Shown here: piece after piece, positions 37,282-45,773 of the stretch | Numbering within the stretch: position 1 is the stretch's first letter | Layout: the number at the start of each line of letters is the position of its first letter | Source of the DNA: an uncultured Granulosicoccus sp. | GTDB lineage: Bacteria; Pseudomonadota; Gammaproteobacteria; Granulosicoccales; Granulosicoccaceae | Assembly: GCA_947499955.1 (NCBI GenBank) | Contig: CANMQI010000012.1 | Location: forward strand, 62,001 to 126,000 | Direction: 5' to 3' | DNA length: 64,000 nt | Made by a program: the position numbers and the translations under genes | Notes under the pieces: model-generated | Told to the model about the DNA's origin: nothing | The model's input: the letters and a program-made list of their open reading frames with translations, nothing else | The model's database searches: none

Positions 37282-37607
37282 GAGAACTCATCATACTCGA
37301 AGATGTCCGCTGCAAGCCTGCCTACCTACCAGCAAGACAGCTTGATCGATGACAAACGTCAAACGGGTGTCCGTGGTTCTCGAATTTCCCGGATCTACCG
37401 CAAGAGAACAATTCACTGTTGTGTTTATCACCGGTTTTGCAGCATGATGGCGATATTGGAATCAACAACCCACGGAATCTGGATTGAAGTTCGGGTAGCG
37501 AATCTGTCCAGCGCATTCTGTGGTATTTGATTCTCTTCAGATAATTCGTGAATATTGCACGAACTTGTATTCTACTGGCCAGGCGATCTGATTGCGGGGG
37601 GGAGCCG
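37282..37607. other. Non-coding stretch between AlaX remnant and cyclase gene
   Basis: About 326 bp, more A/T-rich than the surroundings. I found no convincing gene, tRNA or hairpin. It probably holds the promoter of the cyclase gene plus junk left when the 5' part of the AlaX gene was lost. Confidence 0.4.
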
Positions 37608-39881
37608 GTGGAGCGACGACTGACAACGATACTGGCAGCTGACATTGCGGGGTTTTCACGACTCATCGGGGTGGACGAAGAAGGCACGCTTGAAGCTCAG
37701 CGTTCCCTTCGCAGCGAACTTATCGATCCATTACTGGAAAGACATGGTGGTCGAATAGCCAACACCGCCGGCGATAGCCTGTTGATCGAATATCCCAGTG
37801 CCGTAGAAGCCGTACGATGTGCGCTGGCGTTGCAAGCCGGTCTGGCGGAACGCAATGCCGAGATTCCCGAAGACCGGCGTATCGTCTATCGCATCGGCAT
37901 CAATGTAGGTGATGTCGTCGACCAGGCAGGTGACCTGTTGGGCGATGGTGTGAATGTGGCAGCTCGTCTGGAGGCGTTGGCACCACCGGGTGGAATCATC
38001 ATCAGTCGCAGTGTCCGTGACCAGGTCCGTGACCGTCTGGAATTGCGCTTGTCGGATCTCGGCCAGATGTCGGTCAAGAATATTGCTCGCCCGGTCCGGG
38101 CCTTCCAGTTGCTGAACGAAGGCGAAACTGCCATGAGAGCGCCGGGAAAATCGACCTACGGTTTCCTGCGGATCGCCGCGATTGCCGTTCTGCTATTGAT
38201 TCTGATCGGAGCCGGTGTCGTCTGGCAATCCCAACGTCTCGGGAACACACCAGCCGTGAAGTCCGTGCTGTCGGACAAGCCCTCGATTGCAGTCTTGCCT
38301 TTCGACGACTTTACGCAGGAGGAGGGCCAGAACTATTTTGTAGATGGAATGACAGAAGATATCATCACGGACCTCTCGAAGGTGTCCGGCCTCTTTGTCA
38401 TAGCGCGTAACTCTTCCTTTGTGTATCGAGGAAAGAATGTTGATATCAAGACGGTTGGTCAGGAACTGGGCGTCAATTATGTACTGGAAGGCTCGGTCAG
38501 GCGATCTGGTGATCAGGTCCGGGTCAATGCACAGTTGATCGAAGTTGCAACGGGGGGTCACCTGTGGGCTGACCGGATCGACGGTGAAACAGCAGATATA
38601 TTCAAACTCCAGGACCAGGTGACTCGACATATCGTCAGTGCGCTGAAGGTCCGGATGACCAGCGCCGAGCTGCGACGACGGGAAAACGGCACACGAGTCG
38701 ATCCGCAGGCTTACGATCTTTACCTTCAAGCGAGGAAGCTGCATTCAACCTTCAAGTTGACCGACCGACCCGAGATGCTGCGACTCTATGGCCATGCCAT
38801 CAAGCTGGATCCGGGTTTTGCGCAGGCGCATGCCCAGCTGGCCAATGTCGCTTTCGATGTGGCGCGCCTGGATCACTTCTGGATCATGCCGCAGAAAGAG
38901 GCCTACGCTCTGGTCGAAAGTCACACGGCAGAAGCACTGGAGCTTGAACCGGATAATGCAATGGCCTTGTCTACGCTGGCGGATCAGGCGCTCAGGGCTG
39001 GCGAGGCGGAAAAGGCCATTGTCATGATTGACCAGGCCGTCACCGCTGCACCCAGTGACATCGACACCGTGGGTCGGCAGGCCTTCATTCTGTCACGCAG
39101 CGGACACCACAGTGACGCTGTTGCTACGGCTGAGTTGCTGCTTCGCCTGGAACCCAATCCGACGGCTGTGCAACTTGCGGTCCTATCCCACACCTATTTT
39201 CACGCAAAGCGATACGAAGAGGCCATCAAGTACGGTGAATTGGCGTTGAAGATGGACGTCAATGCGTCCTGGGCGCTGGAAATCCTGGCACCAGCCTATG
39301 CCCGACTCGACAGGCAGGAAAAACTGGCTCAGACCATGAAGGAACTGTTCAAGGTCTGGCCCGAAATCAGCCTCCGTCACTATCGCTATCATCTTGACTA
39401 TTTTCGCCCCGCCTCGAACCTCGAACATTTGCTGGAAAGTCTTCGCCTGGCGGGGGTGCCGGAAAATCCTCTGGGTGTGGTTGCGATTCCCGAGAACATG
39501 CTGACTGAAGCCGAGCTGGCCGATGTCATGCATCCCGATGTTCAGCGAATTGGTTTCGATAACAACGGCTGGCGATTTCGTACCGTGAACTCGGCGGACG
39601 GTGATTACCAATCGACCTGGCAGTCGCCGAGTGGGCATCAGTTCGAGTTTACCGGCAAGAGCTCGAGACTGATTCTGGACGAAAATCAGCAGCTGGTGCT
39701 GGAGGCCTGCGCAATAGACCCGGAGCACAATGGGGGGCGCGAATATTGTGGCCTGTTCCTTCGCAATCCGGGCGGCAGCAAGGCGAGCCGGGATGAGTAT
39801 CTATCGGTTACGGAGCGAAATGTATCCCGATTCGCTGTCTTTCCGCGCGAGGCAGACATCGATTGGACCAGGGCGCCTTGA
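37608..39881 (+). CDS. Class III adenylate/guanylate cyclase with TolB-like and TPR domains
   Basis: Membrane-anchored 757-residue protein. Residues 1-170 are a class III nucleotide cyclase domain: metal Asp12 (ILAADIAGFSR) and Asp56 (NTAGDSLL), and the transition-state Asn/Arg in VNVAARLEAL. A membrane helix lies at about 184-205. Beyond it is a FlgO/TolB-like domain (SIAVLPFDDFTQEEGQNYFVDGM) and TPR repeats (about 390-600), then a C-terminal domain I do not recognise. Start is GTG 37608, giving the canonical MERRL opening after GGGGGAG; the frame is open to 37548. cAMP versus cGMP cannot be decided by eye. Confidence 0.87.
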   Translation: MERRLTTILAADIAGFSRLIGVDEEGTLEAQRSLRSELIDPLLERHGGRIANTAGDSLLIEYPSAVEAVRCALALQAGLAERNAEIPEDRRIVYRIGINVGDVVDQAGDLLGDGVNVAARLEALAPPGGIIISRSVRDQVRDRLELRLSDLGQMSVKNIARPVRAFQLLNEGETAMRAPGKSTYGFLRIAAIAVLLLILIGAGVVWQSQRLGNTPAVKSVLSDKPSIAVLPFDDFTQEEGQNYFVDGMTEDIITDLSKVSGLFVIARNSSFVYRGKNVDIKTVGQELGVNYVLEGSVRRSGDQVRVNAQLIEVATGGHLWADRIDGETADIFKLQDQVTRHIVSALKVRMTSAELRRRENGTRVDPQAYDLYLQARKLHSTFKLTDRPEMLRLYGHAIKLDPGFAQAHAQLANVAFDVARLDHFWIMPQKEAYALVESHTAEALELEPDNAMALSTLADQALRAGEAEKAIVMIDQAVTAAPSDIDTVGRQAFILSRSGHHSDAVATAELLLRLEPNPTAVQLAVLSHTYFHAKRYEEAIKYGELALKMDVNASWALEILAPAYARLDRQEKLAQTMKELFKVWPEISLRHYRYHLDYFRPASNLEHLLESLRLAGVPENPLGVVAIPENMLTEAELADVMHPDVQRIGFDNNGWRFRTVNSADGDYQSTWQSPSGHQFEFTGKSSRLILDENQQLVLEACAIDPEHNGGREYCGLFLRNPGGSKASRDEYLSVTERNVSRFAVFPREADIDWTRAP

Positions 39882-39906
39882 TAAGTCCCTCGGCAGCCTG
39901 GCGCTA

Positions 39907-42900
39907 TCAGTGGAAGTCCCTTGATGCAACGGTGAGTTCACCGAGCATCCACGACAGATCCTCGATTTTGCGTGCCACCAGATGAGATACCCCTTGTTCC
40001 CGCTGGGTCTGGCCGTATACCGATATCAGTTGACCACCGAGCACCTGCTTGCGAAAGATCTCTGCCACCTGGCTCCAGACAATGATGTTCATCGGCCCGC
40101 CTTCATCCTCGATGGTCAGGAACATCACACCGCTGGCCGTGCCGGGACGTTGCCGAACCTTGACCAGACCCGCCACCCGAGCCATGCGTCCGTCGGGAAT
40201 CGCCGCCCAGCTGAGCGAGTCCAGAATGCGACGCTTTGTCAATTGCGGGCGAAGCAATGACAGTGGGTGGCGATTGAGCGTCAATCCCGTGCTCATGTAA
40301 TCCGCTGCCGTGTTCTGCCCCTCGGTTGGTGCAGGTAGTGTCTCGTGTGGTTCGACGGCAGAGGCATCGGCCAGCAGTTCTGGCAGAGCCTCCACGCCCA
40401 GCAAGTCCCATTGGGCCTGATGACGGTTGCCACTGATAGTCTCCAGAGCGCCGGCAATGGCCAGCGCCTGCTGATCGCTCTGGTTGATGCCTGTGCGACG
40501 CACCAGATCGGCCGCACTGCTGAAGGGGCCATTGACCCGTGCTGTCAGCAGGCGATCGGCCCCGCTGGTGGAAAGCCTGGATACCAGACGCAAACCCAGT
40601 CGCACGGCAGCCTGTGGTAGTGGGGTGGGTGTGTTTTCAATGAAGTTGCCATTCGTTTGCGCCTCGGGTTCCACCAATGAATGGTCCCAGTCGCTTTCAT
40701 TGACGTCCACCGGCAGCACCGTGACGCCATGGCGCCGGGCATCCTGAGTCAGGTCGGACGGATCATAGAAGCCCAGCGGCTGGCTGTTCAACATGGCGCA
40801 CAGAAAGACCGCGGGCTCATGGCACTTCAGCCAGCAGGAGACATAGACCAGCAGGGCAAAGCTTGCGGCATGTGATTCAGGAAAACCGTATTCACCAAAG
40901 CCTTCTATCTGCCGAAAGATGGCTTCGGCAAATTCCGGTTCGTAGCCGTTCTTCAGCATGCCGCCGACCACGCGATCATGGAACTGTGCCACCTGTCCGC
41001 CACGACGCCAGGCCGCCATGGAGCGACGCAGCTCATCGGCCTGGCCGGCCGAGAAGCCGGCGGCAACCATGGCGATTTCCATGACCTGTTCCTGAAATAC
41101 CGGTACACCCAGGGTGCGTTCCAGCACTCGCTCCAGTTCCACGCTGGGATAGGCCACCGGTTCGAGTCCCTGACGCCGTTTCAGGTAGGGGTTGACCATG
41201 CCCCCCTGAATGGGGCCGGGTCGGACGATGGAGACTTCGATGACCAGATCATAATAGGTGCGGGGTTTGAGCCGAGGCAGCATCGACATCTGGGCTCGCG
41301 ACTCTATCTGGAAGACACCGATGGTGTCAGCCTTGCAGATCATGTCGTAGGTGGCTGTGTCGTCGGCAGGGATCTGCGCCATGGTATGGGTGATACCCCG
41401 ATAGCCTTCGATCAGCTTGAAGCACTTGGCAATGGCAGTGAGCATGCCCAGCGCCAGTACATCCACCTTCAGCAGCCCCAGCTCTTCCAGGTCATCCTTG
41501 TCCCATTGAATGATGGTGCGATCGGGCATGGCTGCATTTTCCACCGGCACCAGTGTGGACAAGTCCCTGTCGGAGATGACGAAGCCGCCTACATGCTGAG
41601 ACAGATGCCGCGGGAAACCGAGCAGCTGCTGCAGCAACCAGGTGAAGCGTTTGATGAGCGGGCTGTCCGGGTCGAAGCCCATGGCTTCGAGCCGCTCGGC
41701 GACCACCTCGCTGCCGTCCCACCAGGCCATGGATTTCGACAAGGCTTCTATCTGATCGTCGAGCAGACCGATGGCCTTGCCCAAGTCACGGATGGCACTG
41801 CGTTTTCGGTAAGTGATGACCGTGGCCGCCAGAGCTGCCCGGTGCCTGCCATACTTGGCATAGATATACTGGATGACCTCTTCGCGTCGTTCATGTTCGA
41901 AGTCGATGTCGATATCGGGTGGTTCATCGCGTTCGCGGGAAATGAAACGCTCGAACAGCATGCGAGTGCGTGAAGGGTCGACCTCGGTCACCCCCAGGCA
42001 ATAGCAGACGGCCGAGTTGGCCGCCGAGCCACGTCCCTGGCACAGGATGTTCTGCTCGCGGGCAAATTTCACGATGTCATGCACTGTCAGGAAATACGAT
42101 TCGTATTGCATGTCATGGATCAGCGCCAGCTCATGCTCGAGCTGTGCCTGCACATCCGCACTGTGTCCATCGGGCCAGCGCCAGCCAGCGCCTTCGAGTG
42201 TCAGCTTGCGCAAGTACTGCGAGGCGGTGAGTTCTGCCGGCACGACTTCACGCGGGTACTGGTAATCCAGATCCCCCAGGTCGAAGTGACACAGTGCTGC
42301 CACATCAATGGTGTTCTTCAGCGTCTGCTCCGGGTAGATGGAATACAGCGCACGGATATCTCGCAGATAGCGTTCACCATTCTGGAACAGCGCTCGCCCG
42401 GCATTGTCCAGCGTGCAGTTGTGACGGATGCAGGTGACGATATCCTGCAAGGCACGTCGCTTGCGCTCGTGCATGTGAACATCGCCGCATGCCACGATAG
42501 CCAGCTCATGACGTCCGGCAACCTCGAACAGCCAGTGACTGTGTTTCTGATCATAGCTGCCATAATGCAGCTCCAGTGCAACAAATGTGTGAGGGCCCAG
42601 TGCCTGCAGCCAGCTGAACCAGTGATCCATGTCCTGCCGCCCACTGGGCAGATAGGGCGGTACCAGCAACAGGCAGCAGCCTTCAAGGCCTGCGTTTTCG
42701 ATCATGTTCAGCGTGATCTGGTAACTGCCCTTGTCCGCTGCACGCCGCGCTGTCGTGATCAGCTGGCAAAGTCTGGCGTAGCTGGCAAGATCTCGTACCA
42801 GTACCACCAGCCTGAAGCCATCATCCAGCGCGAATTCACTGCCAACGATCAGCTTGAAGTCACTCTGTGTCATGACCCGTGTCACTGATTTGCCTGGCGC

Positions 42901-43125
42901 CACTGCGGCCTGAGTCTGATTGCACAGCTCCTTCATGCGTCCATAGGCTCTCACCACGCCGGCCATGGAGCATTCATCGGTGATGGCCAGAGCCGAGTAG
43001 CCGAGTGCAACCGCTGTATCCACCAGTTCTTCCGGACGGGAGGCCCCGCGCAGAAAGCTGAAGTTGGACACACAGTGCAGCTCGGCATAGGGGCCGGGGT
43101 AATCAATGGATAGCTGTATGTTCAT
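39907..43125 (-). CDS. dnaE2: Error-prone DNA polymerase III alpha subunit
   Basis: Translesion C-family polymerase of 1072 residues. Begins with a PHP domain (YAELHCVSNFSFLRGASRPEEL), then the polymerase domain with the catalytic acids in PPDIDIDFEHERREE (about 403-412), and ends with helix-hairpin-helix and OB-fold regions (MARVAGLVKVRQRPGTASG). Length and the FSFLRGAS signature separate it from the replicative DnaE. It normally works with ImuA and ImuB in SOS mutagenesis, and imuA-imuB-dnaE2 is a common operon; neither is adjacent here. A LexA box lies just before the start codon. Confidence 0.96.
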   Translation of the reverse strand: MNIQLSIDYPGPYAELHCVSNFSFLRGASRPEELVDTAVALGYSALAITDECSMAGVVRAYGRMKELCNQTQAAVAPGKSVTRVMTQSDFKLIVGSEFALDDGFRLVVLVRDLASYARLCQLITTARRAADKGSYQITLNMIENAGLEGCCLLLVPPYLPSGRQDMDHWFSWLQALGPHTFVALELHYGSYDQKHSHWLFEVAGRHELAIVACGDVHMHERKRRALQDIVTCIRHNCTLDNAGRALFQNGERYLRDIRALYSIYPEQTLKNTIDVAALCHFDLGDLDYQYPREVVPAELTASQYLRKLTLEGAGWRWPDGHSADVQAQLEHELALIHDMQYESYFLTVHDIVKFAREQNILCQGRGSAANSAVCYCLGVTEVDPSRTRMLFERFISRERDEPPDIDIDFEHERREEVIQYIYAKYGRHRAALAATVITYRKRSAIRDLGKAIGLLDDQIEALSKSMAWWDGSEVVAERLEAMGFDPDSPLIKRFTWLLQQLLGFPRHLSQHVGGFVISDRDLSTLVPVENAAMPDRTIIQWDKDDLEELGLLKVDVLALGMLTAIAKCFKLIEGYRGITHTMAQIPADDTATYDMICKADTIGVFQIESRAQMSMLPRLKPRTYYDLVIEVSIVRPGPIQGGMVNPYLKRRQGLEPVAYPSVELERVLERTLGVPVFQEQVMEIAMVAAGFSAGQADELRRSMAAWRRGGQVAQFHDRVVGGMLKNGYEPEFAEAIFRQIEGFGEYGFPESHAASFALLVYVSCWLKCHEPAVFLCAMLNSQPLGFYDPSDLTQDARRHGVTVLPVDVNESDWDHSLVEPEAQTNGNFIENTPTPLPQAAVRLGLRLVSRLSTSGADRLLTARVNGPFSSAADLVRRTGINQSDQQALAIAGALETISGNRHQAQWDLLGVEALPELLADASAVEPHETLPAPTEGQNTAADYMSTGLTLNRHPLSLLRPQLTKRRILDSLSWAAIPDGRMARVAGLVKVRQRPGTASGVMFLTIEDEGGPMNIIVWSQVAEIFRKQVLGGQLISVYGQTQREQGVSHLVARKIEDLSWMLGELTVASRDFH

Positions 43126-43128
43126 ACA

Positions 43129-43144
43129 CTGGTAATTAATACAG
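43129..43144 (-). promoter_or_regulatory. LexA (SOS) box of dnaE2
   Basis: CTGGTAATTAATACAG fits the gammaproteobacterial LexA pattern CTGT-N8-ACAG with one mismatch (G for T). It lies 4 bp upstream of the dnaE2 start codon, so bound LexA would block initiation. The AT-rich centre is typical. Confidence 0.8.
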
Positions 43145-43420
43145 CTATCATGCCCGAGGTCAAGCTATCGGGGGATACATGGGGGCCCGGATGTCAGGAA
43201 TGAGGCCTGTGTGGCACTGTGTGGGGGCGCGCAGGGCGAGGGTTACGTGTGGTTGCGGAAGCTGCGACCGTTGGCCGGGAAACGGGAGTGCCAATCGGAA
43301 GGTCAGCGTGGGGGTTCATCGAAGTTCGAATGAGTACCCTTCTCGAAATAGGGGCACTACCGCCAGCGAGACACTCGCGGTATGCTTTGCCTCCCTTCAA
43401 GCCGGCAGCTGGATCGTCTC
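43145..43420. other. Gap between divergent dnaE2 and HAD genes
   Basis: About 275 bp with several overlapping open frames, none with a credible start, ribosome site or recognisable product. Presumably promoters for both genes. Confidence 0.35.
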
Positions 43421-44041
43421 ATGCTCAACAACCTGATTCTGGATATTGGTAACGTCATTTGTGACTGGAACCCGGATGCACTCATCGGCGCTGCTTTCGA
43501 CAGTCCGGCAGAGCGAGAGGAGGCCATACGGGTCACGGTCGGGCATGCCGATTGGCTGGCGCTGGATCAGGGCCTGTTGAGTATGGAGGAAGGCATTGCC
43601 AGAGCGCAGGCCAGAACCGGACTGAACCCCGATGGCATTGCCAGTATCTACCAGAACCTGGGTGCCTCCCTGCTGGCGCTGCCGGGCACGATGGATGCCA
43701 TGCATCGGGCCAAGGCTGCCGACGTGCCGATCTACATACTCTCCAACATGCCAAGACATGCCTGGGATTATCTGGCAGCCAATCACGATTGCTGGGATGC
43801 GTGTGAGGGGATCGTTGTGTCCTGCGAATCCGGATGCATCAAGCCGGATGCCGCGATCTATCAGCATTTGTGTGAGCGCTTCTCGGTAACACCCGAGAGC
43901 TGTGTTTTCGTGGATGACATGGAAAAGAATACGGCCGCCGCCATCGCCTTCGGTATGCAGGCCGAGCAATTGACAGACAAGCATGCCGGTGGCGAGTTGG
44001 TGGATCGATTGGTGGCAAGGATTCTTGCAGACAGAGCCTGA
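43421..44041 (+). CDS. HAD-superfamily hydrolase (YihX-like)
   Basis: Haloacid dehalogenase-fold phosphatase of 206 residues, ATG 43421. Motif I is LILDIGNVICDW with nucleophile Asp8, the DxGNV form of YihX-type phosphatases. Motif II is YILSNMP, motif III the Lys of CIKPD, motif IV VFVDDMEKN. An alpha-helical cap lies between I and II. YihX dephosphorylates alpha-glucose-1-phosphate; the substrate here is not known. Confidence 0.87.
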   Translation: MLNNLILDIGNVICDWNPDALIGAAFDSPAEREEAIRVTVGHADWLALDQGLLSMEEGIARAQARTGLNPDGIASIYQNLGASLLALPGTMDAMHRAKAADVPIYILSNMPRHAWDYLAANHDCWDACEGIVVSCESGCIKPDAAIYQHLCERFSVTPESCVFVDDMEKNTAAAIAFGMQAEQLTDKHAGGELVDRLVARILADRA

Positions 44042-44071
44042 CTCGACACATGCCACGACGCAGATGCTTCG

Positions 44072-44104
44072 ACGGCGCGGCAGCTCACAGAACCGCCGTG
44101 CCGT
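44072..44104. terminator. Hairpin between convergent HAD and NIPSNAP genes
   Basis: Stem ACGGCGCGGC at 44072-44081 pairs with GCCGTGCCGT at 44095-44104 with one G-U pair and a 13-nt loop. It sits in the 111-bp gap between convergent stops. No strong T run. Confidence 0.55.
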
Positions 44105-44152
44105 TCACGTTCAGGATCTGCGCTATGACCCTTCAGCGGTCGGGTCGGGTGC

Positions 44153-44506
44153 TCAACTGCCGGGTGCCGCCATATCCAGGCTTGGATCGTCGATAGCCCA
44201 GGGACTGAAGGGTGCCGGGATCAGGATCTTGTTTTCCTGAGAGATCTGAAATTCACGGGTCTTCGGCGCGTAGGCCTTCCAGGCCGGGCTGGCATTGAGT
44301 TTCGCGCGACGTTCTTCGCGTTCGGCATAATCCCTGTAAGCCCACATGTGCACGATCTGGTGCAGCGCTCCGATGTCGGTGGAAAAATACCCCACCATTC
44401 GGCCCAGAATGGGGCGCTGAATGGCAAGACCCTCTGCTTCATAGAGCGCCAGATATCGGGGGGCTGCACCGACATGCAGGGTGTATATGCGTTCTTCGAC
44501 AATCAT
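44153..44506 (-). CDS. NIPSNAP family protein
   Basis: Small ferredoxin-like alpha+beta-barrel protein, 117 residues. Typical NIPSNAP features are the opening VEERIYTLHVGAAPRYLALYE and the HMWAYRDYAEREERRAKL block. Bacterial members are often in catabolic loci and their biochemical role is not settled. It lies downstream of the 2-hydroxyacid dehydrogenase on the same strand, separated by the 11-bp tandem array, so they may be co-transcribed. Confidence 0.85.
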   Translation of the reverse strand: MIVEERIYTLHVGAAPRYLALYEAEGLAIQRPILGRMVGYFSTDIGALHQIVHMWAYRDYAEREERRAKLNASPAWKAYAPKTREFQISQENKILIPAPFSPWAIDDPSLDMAAPGS

Positions 44507-44569
44507 GGTTTGATGGTTCCTGGTCTTCTTGGGTTGGGTTCGTTCTGAGGTCTGGCTGCGTAACCGTGT

Positions 44570-44668
44570 CAGGTGCGGACGCAGTGCGTACGCAGTGCGT
44601 ACGCAGTTTGAGCATAGTGCGGGTGCAGCGCGGGTGCAGCGCGGGTGCAGCGCGGGTGCAGCGCGGGT
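44570..44668. repeat. 11-bp tandem repeat array (9 units, degenerate at one end)
   Basis: Nine contiguous 11-bp units. The last four (44625-44668) are identical GCAGCGCGGGT; two at 44581-44602 are GCAGTGCGTAC; the others are degenerate. It is non-coding, between the dehydrogenase stop and the NIPSNAP start on the minus strand. Copies grow more alike toward the dehydrogenase, the pattern of recent local duplication. Confidence 0.93.
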
Positions 44669-44695
44669 GCAGGCGTCGATGTGGGTGCCAGGGCG

Positions 44696-45658
44696 TCAGG
44701 TATCGTCCATGGCATTCAGCACACGCACAGCATCACCGTTGAGCCAGTGGGCAATGTTCTCCACCGCCTGCCCATAGACGAGCGGGTAGAGCTCATCGAT
44801 GGTGTATCCGACGTGGCCGGTAAGCAAGGTGTTGTCGAGTTGTCGGAAGGGGTGATCCCGTGGCAAGGGCTCCACATCGAAGACATCCAGAGCTGCGCCG
44901 GCAATCTGCCGGTTCTGCAAGGCGGCAATCAACGCATTTTCGTCCACGATGGCGCCGCGTGCGGTATTGATCAGGTAGGCAGATTTCTTCATCAGGGACA
45001 GTTCTCTGGCACCCACGATTCCCGTGGTCCGTTCACTGAGTAACAGATGGATGCTGAGCACATCGGACTGCGCAAACAGTTCATCCTGCTCGACGCGACT
45101 GACGCCGACCTCGGCAGCCTTGTCTGCCGTCAGATTCTGGCTCCAGGCAATCACTTTCATGTCAAAGGCGAGACCGATTCCGGCAATCAGCGTTCCCAGT
45201 CTGCCCAGGCCCAGAATTCCGAGTGTCTTTCCTTGCAATCCTGTTCCCACGGCTTCGTGCCAGCCGCCTTCGTGCATGGCAGCATTTTCGGCGGGTATTT
45301 TCCGGGTGATGGCCATGATGAGCGCCCAGGTCAATTCAAACGGGGCATTGCGCATCATCTGCGTGCCGCATACCGTCACGCCATTGTCTCGGGCGGCCTT
45401 CATATCCACCGACAGATTTCGCATGCCGGTGGTGATCAGTAGCTCGAGTCGGGGCAGGCGATCCAGCAGTGATTTTGGGAATGCCGTGCGTTCCCGCATG
45501 ATGACGATTATCTGAAAGGGTGCCAGGGCGCTGGCCAGTGCGTCTTCGCCGGCGATGGTGTCGTTGAAAACGCAGACGTCGGTTTCAGGCAGGGATTCCC
45601 AGTCAGCAGCGCTGCGCGAAGCATTCTTGTAATCATCAAGAATGGCGATCTGTCTCAT
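44696..45658 (-). CDS. D-2-hydroxyacid dehydrogenase family protein
   Basis: NAD(P)-dependent dehydrogenase of the D-isomer-specific family, 320 residues from ATG 45658, with GGAG eleven bases upstream; an upstream in-frame start would add 21 unlikely residues. The Rossmann motif is LGILGLGRLG, the catalytic Arg lies in NTARGAIVDENAL, and the catalytic His in LLTGHVGY. It resembles phosphoglycerate-dehydrogenase-like proteins without an ACT domain. The substrate is unknown. Confidence 0.9.
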   Translation of the reverse strand: MRQIAILDDYKNASRSAADWESLPETDVCVFNDTIAGEDALASALAPFQIIVIMRERTAFPKSLLDRLPRLELLITTGMRNLSVDMKAARDNGVTVCGTQMMRNAPFELTWALIMAITRKIPAENAAMHEGGWHEAVGTGLQGKTLGILGLGRLGTLIAGIGLAFDMKVIAWSQNLTADKAAEVGVSRVEQDELFAQSDVLSIHLLLSERTTGIVGARELSLMKKSAYLINTARGAIVDENALIAALQNRQIAGAALDVFDVEPLPRDHPFRQLDNTLLTGHVGYTIDELYPLVYGQAVENIAHWLNGDAVRVLNAMDDT

Positions 45659-45773
45659 TGCGTCGTTGCTCCGTGAAGGGGGGAAAAGGTCGTGGTATAC
45701 CATACAATTGTTGCCTGCCATGCAGGTTCAGAGATGGCTGATACAGCGTGCAGTCCATGCTGTCACTCACACA

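Noticed and set aside
40978..41973. 331-codon plus-strand frame opposite dnaE2
   Set aside because: The minus strand encodes intact polymerase motifs through this stretch.
43179..43436. Short frames in the dnaE2/HAD gap
   Set aside because: Arg/Gly/Cys-rich translations on both strands, typical of GC-rich non-coding DNA.
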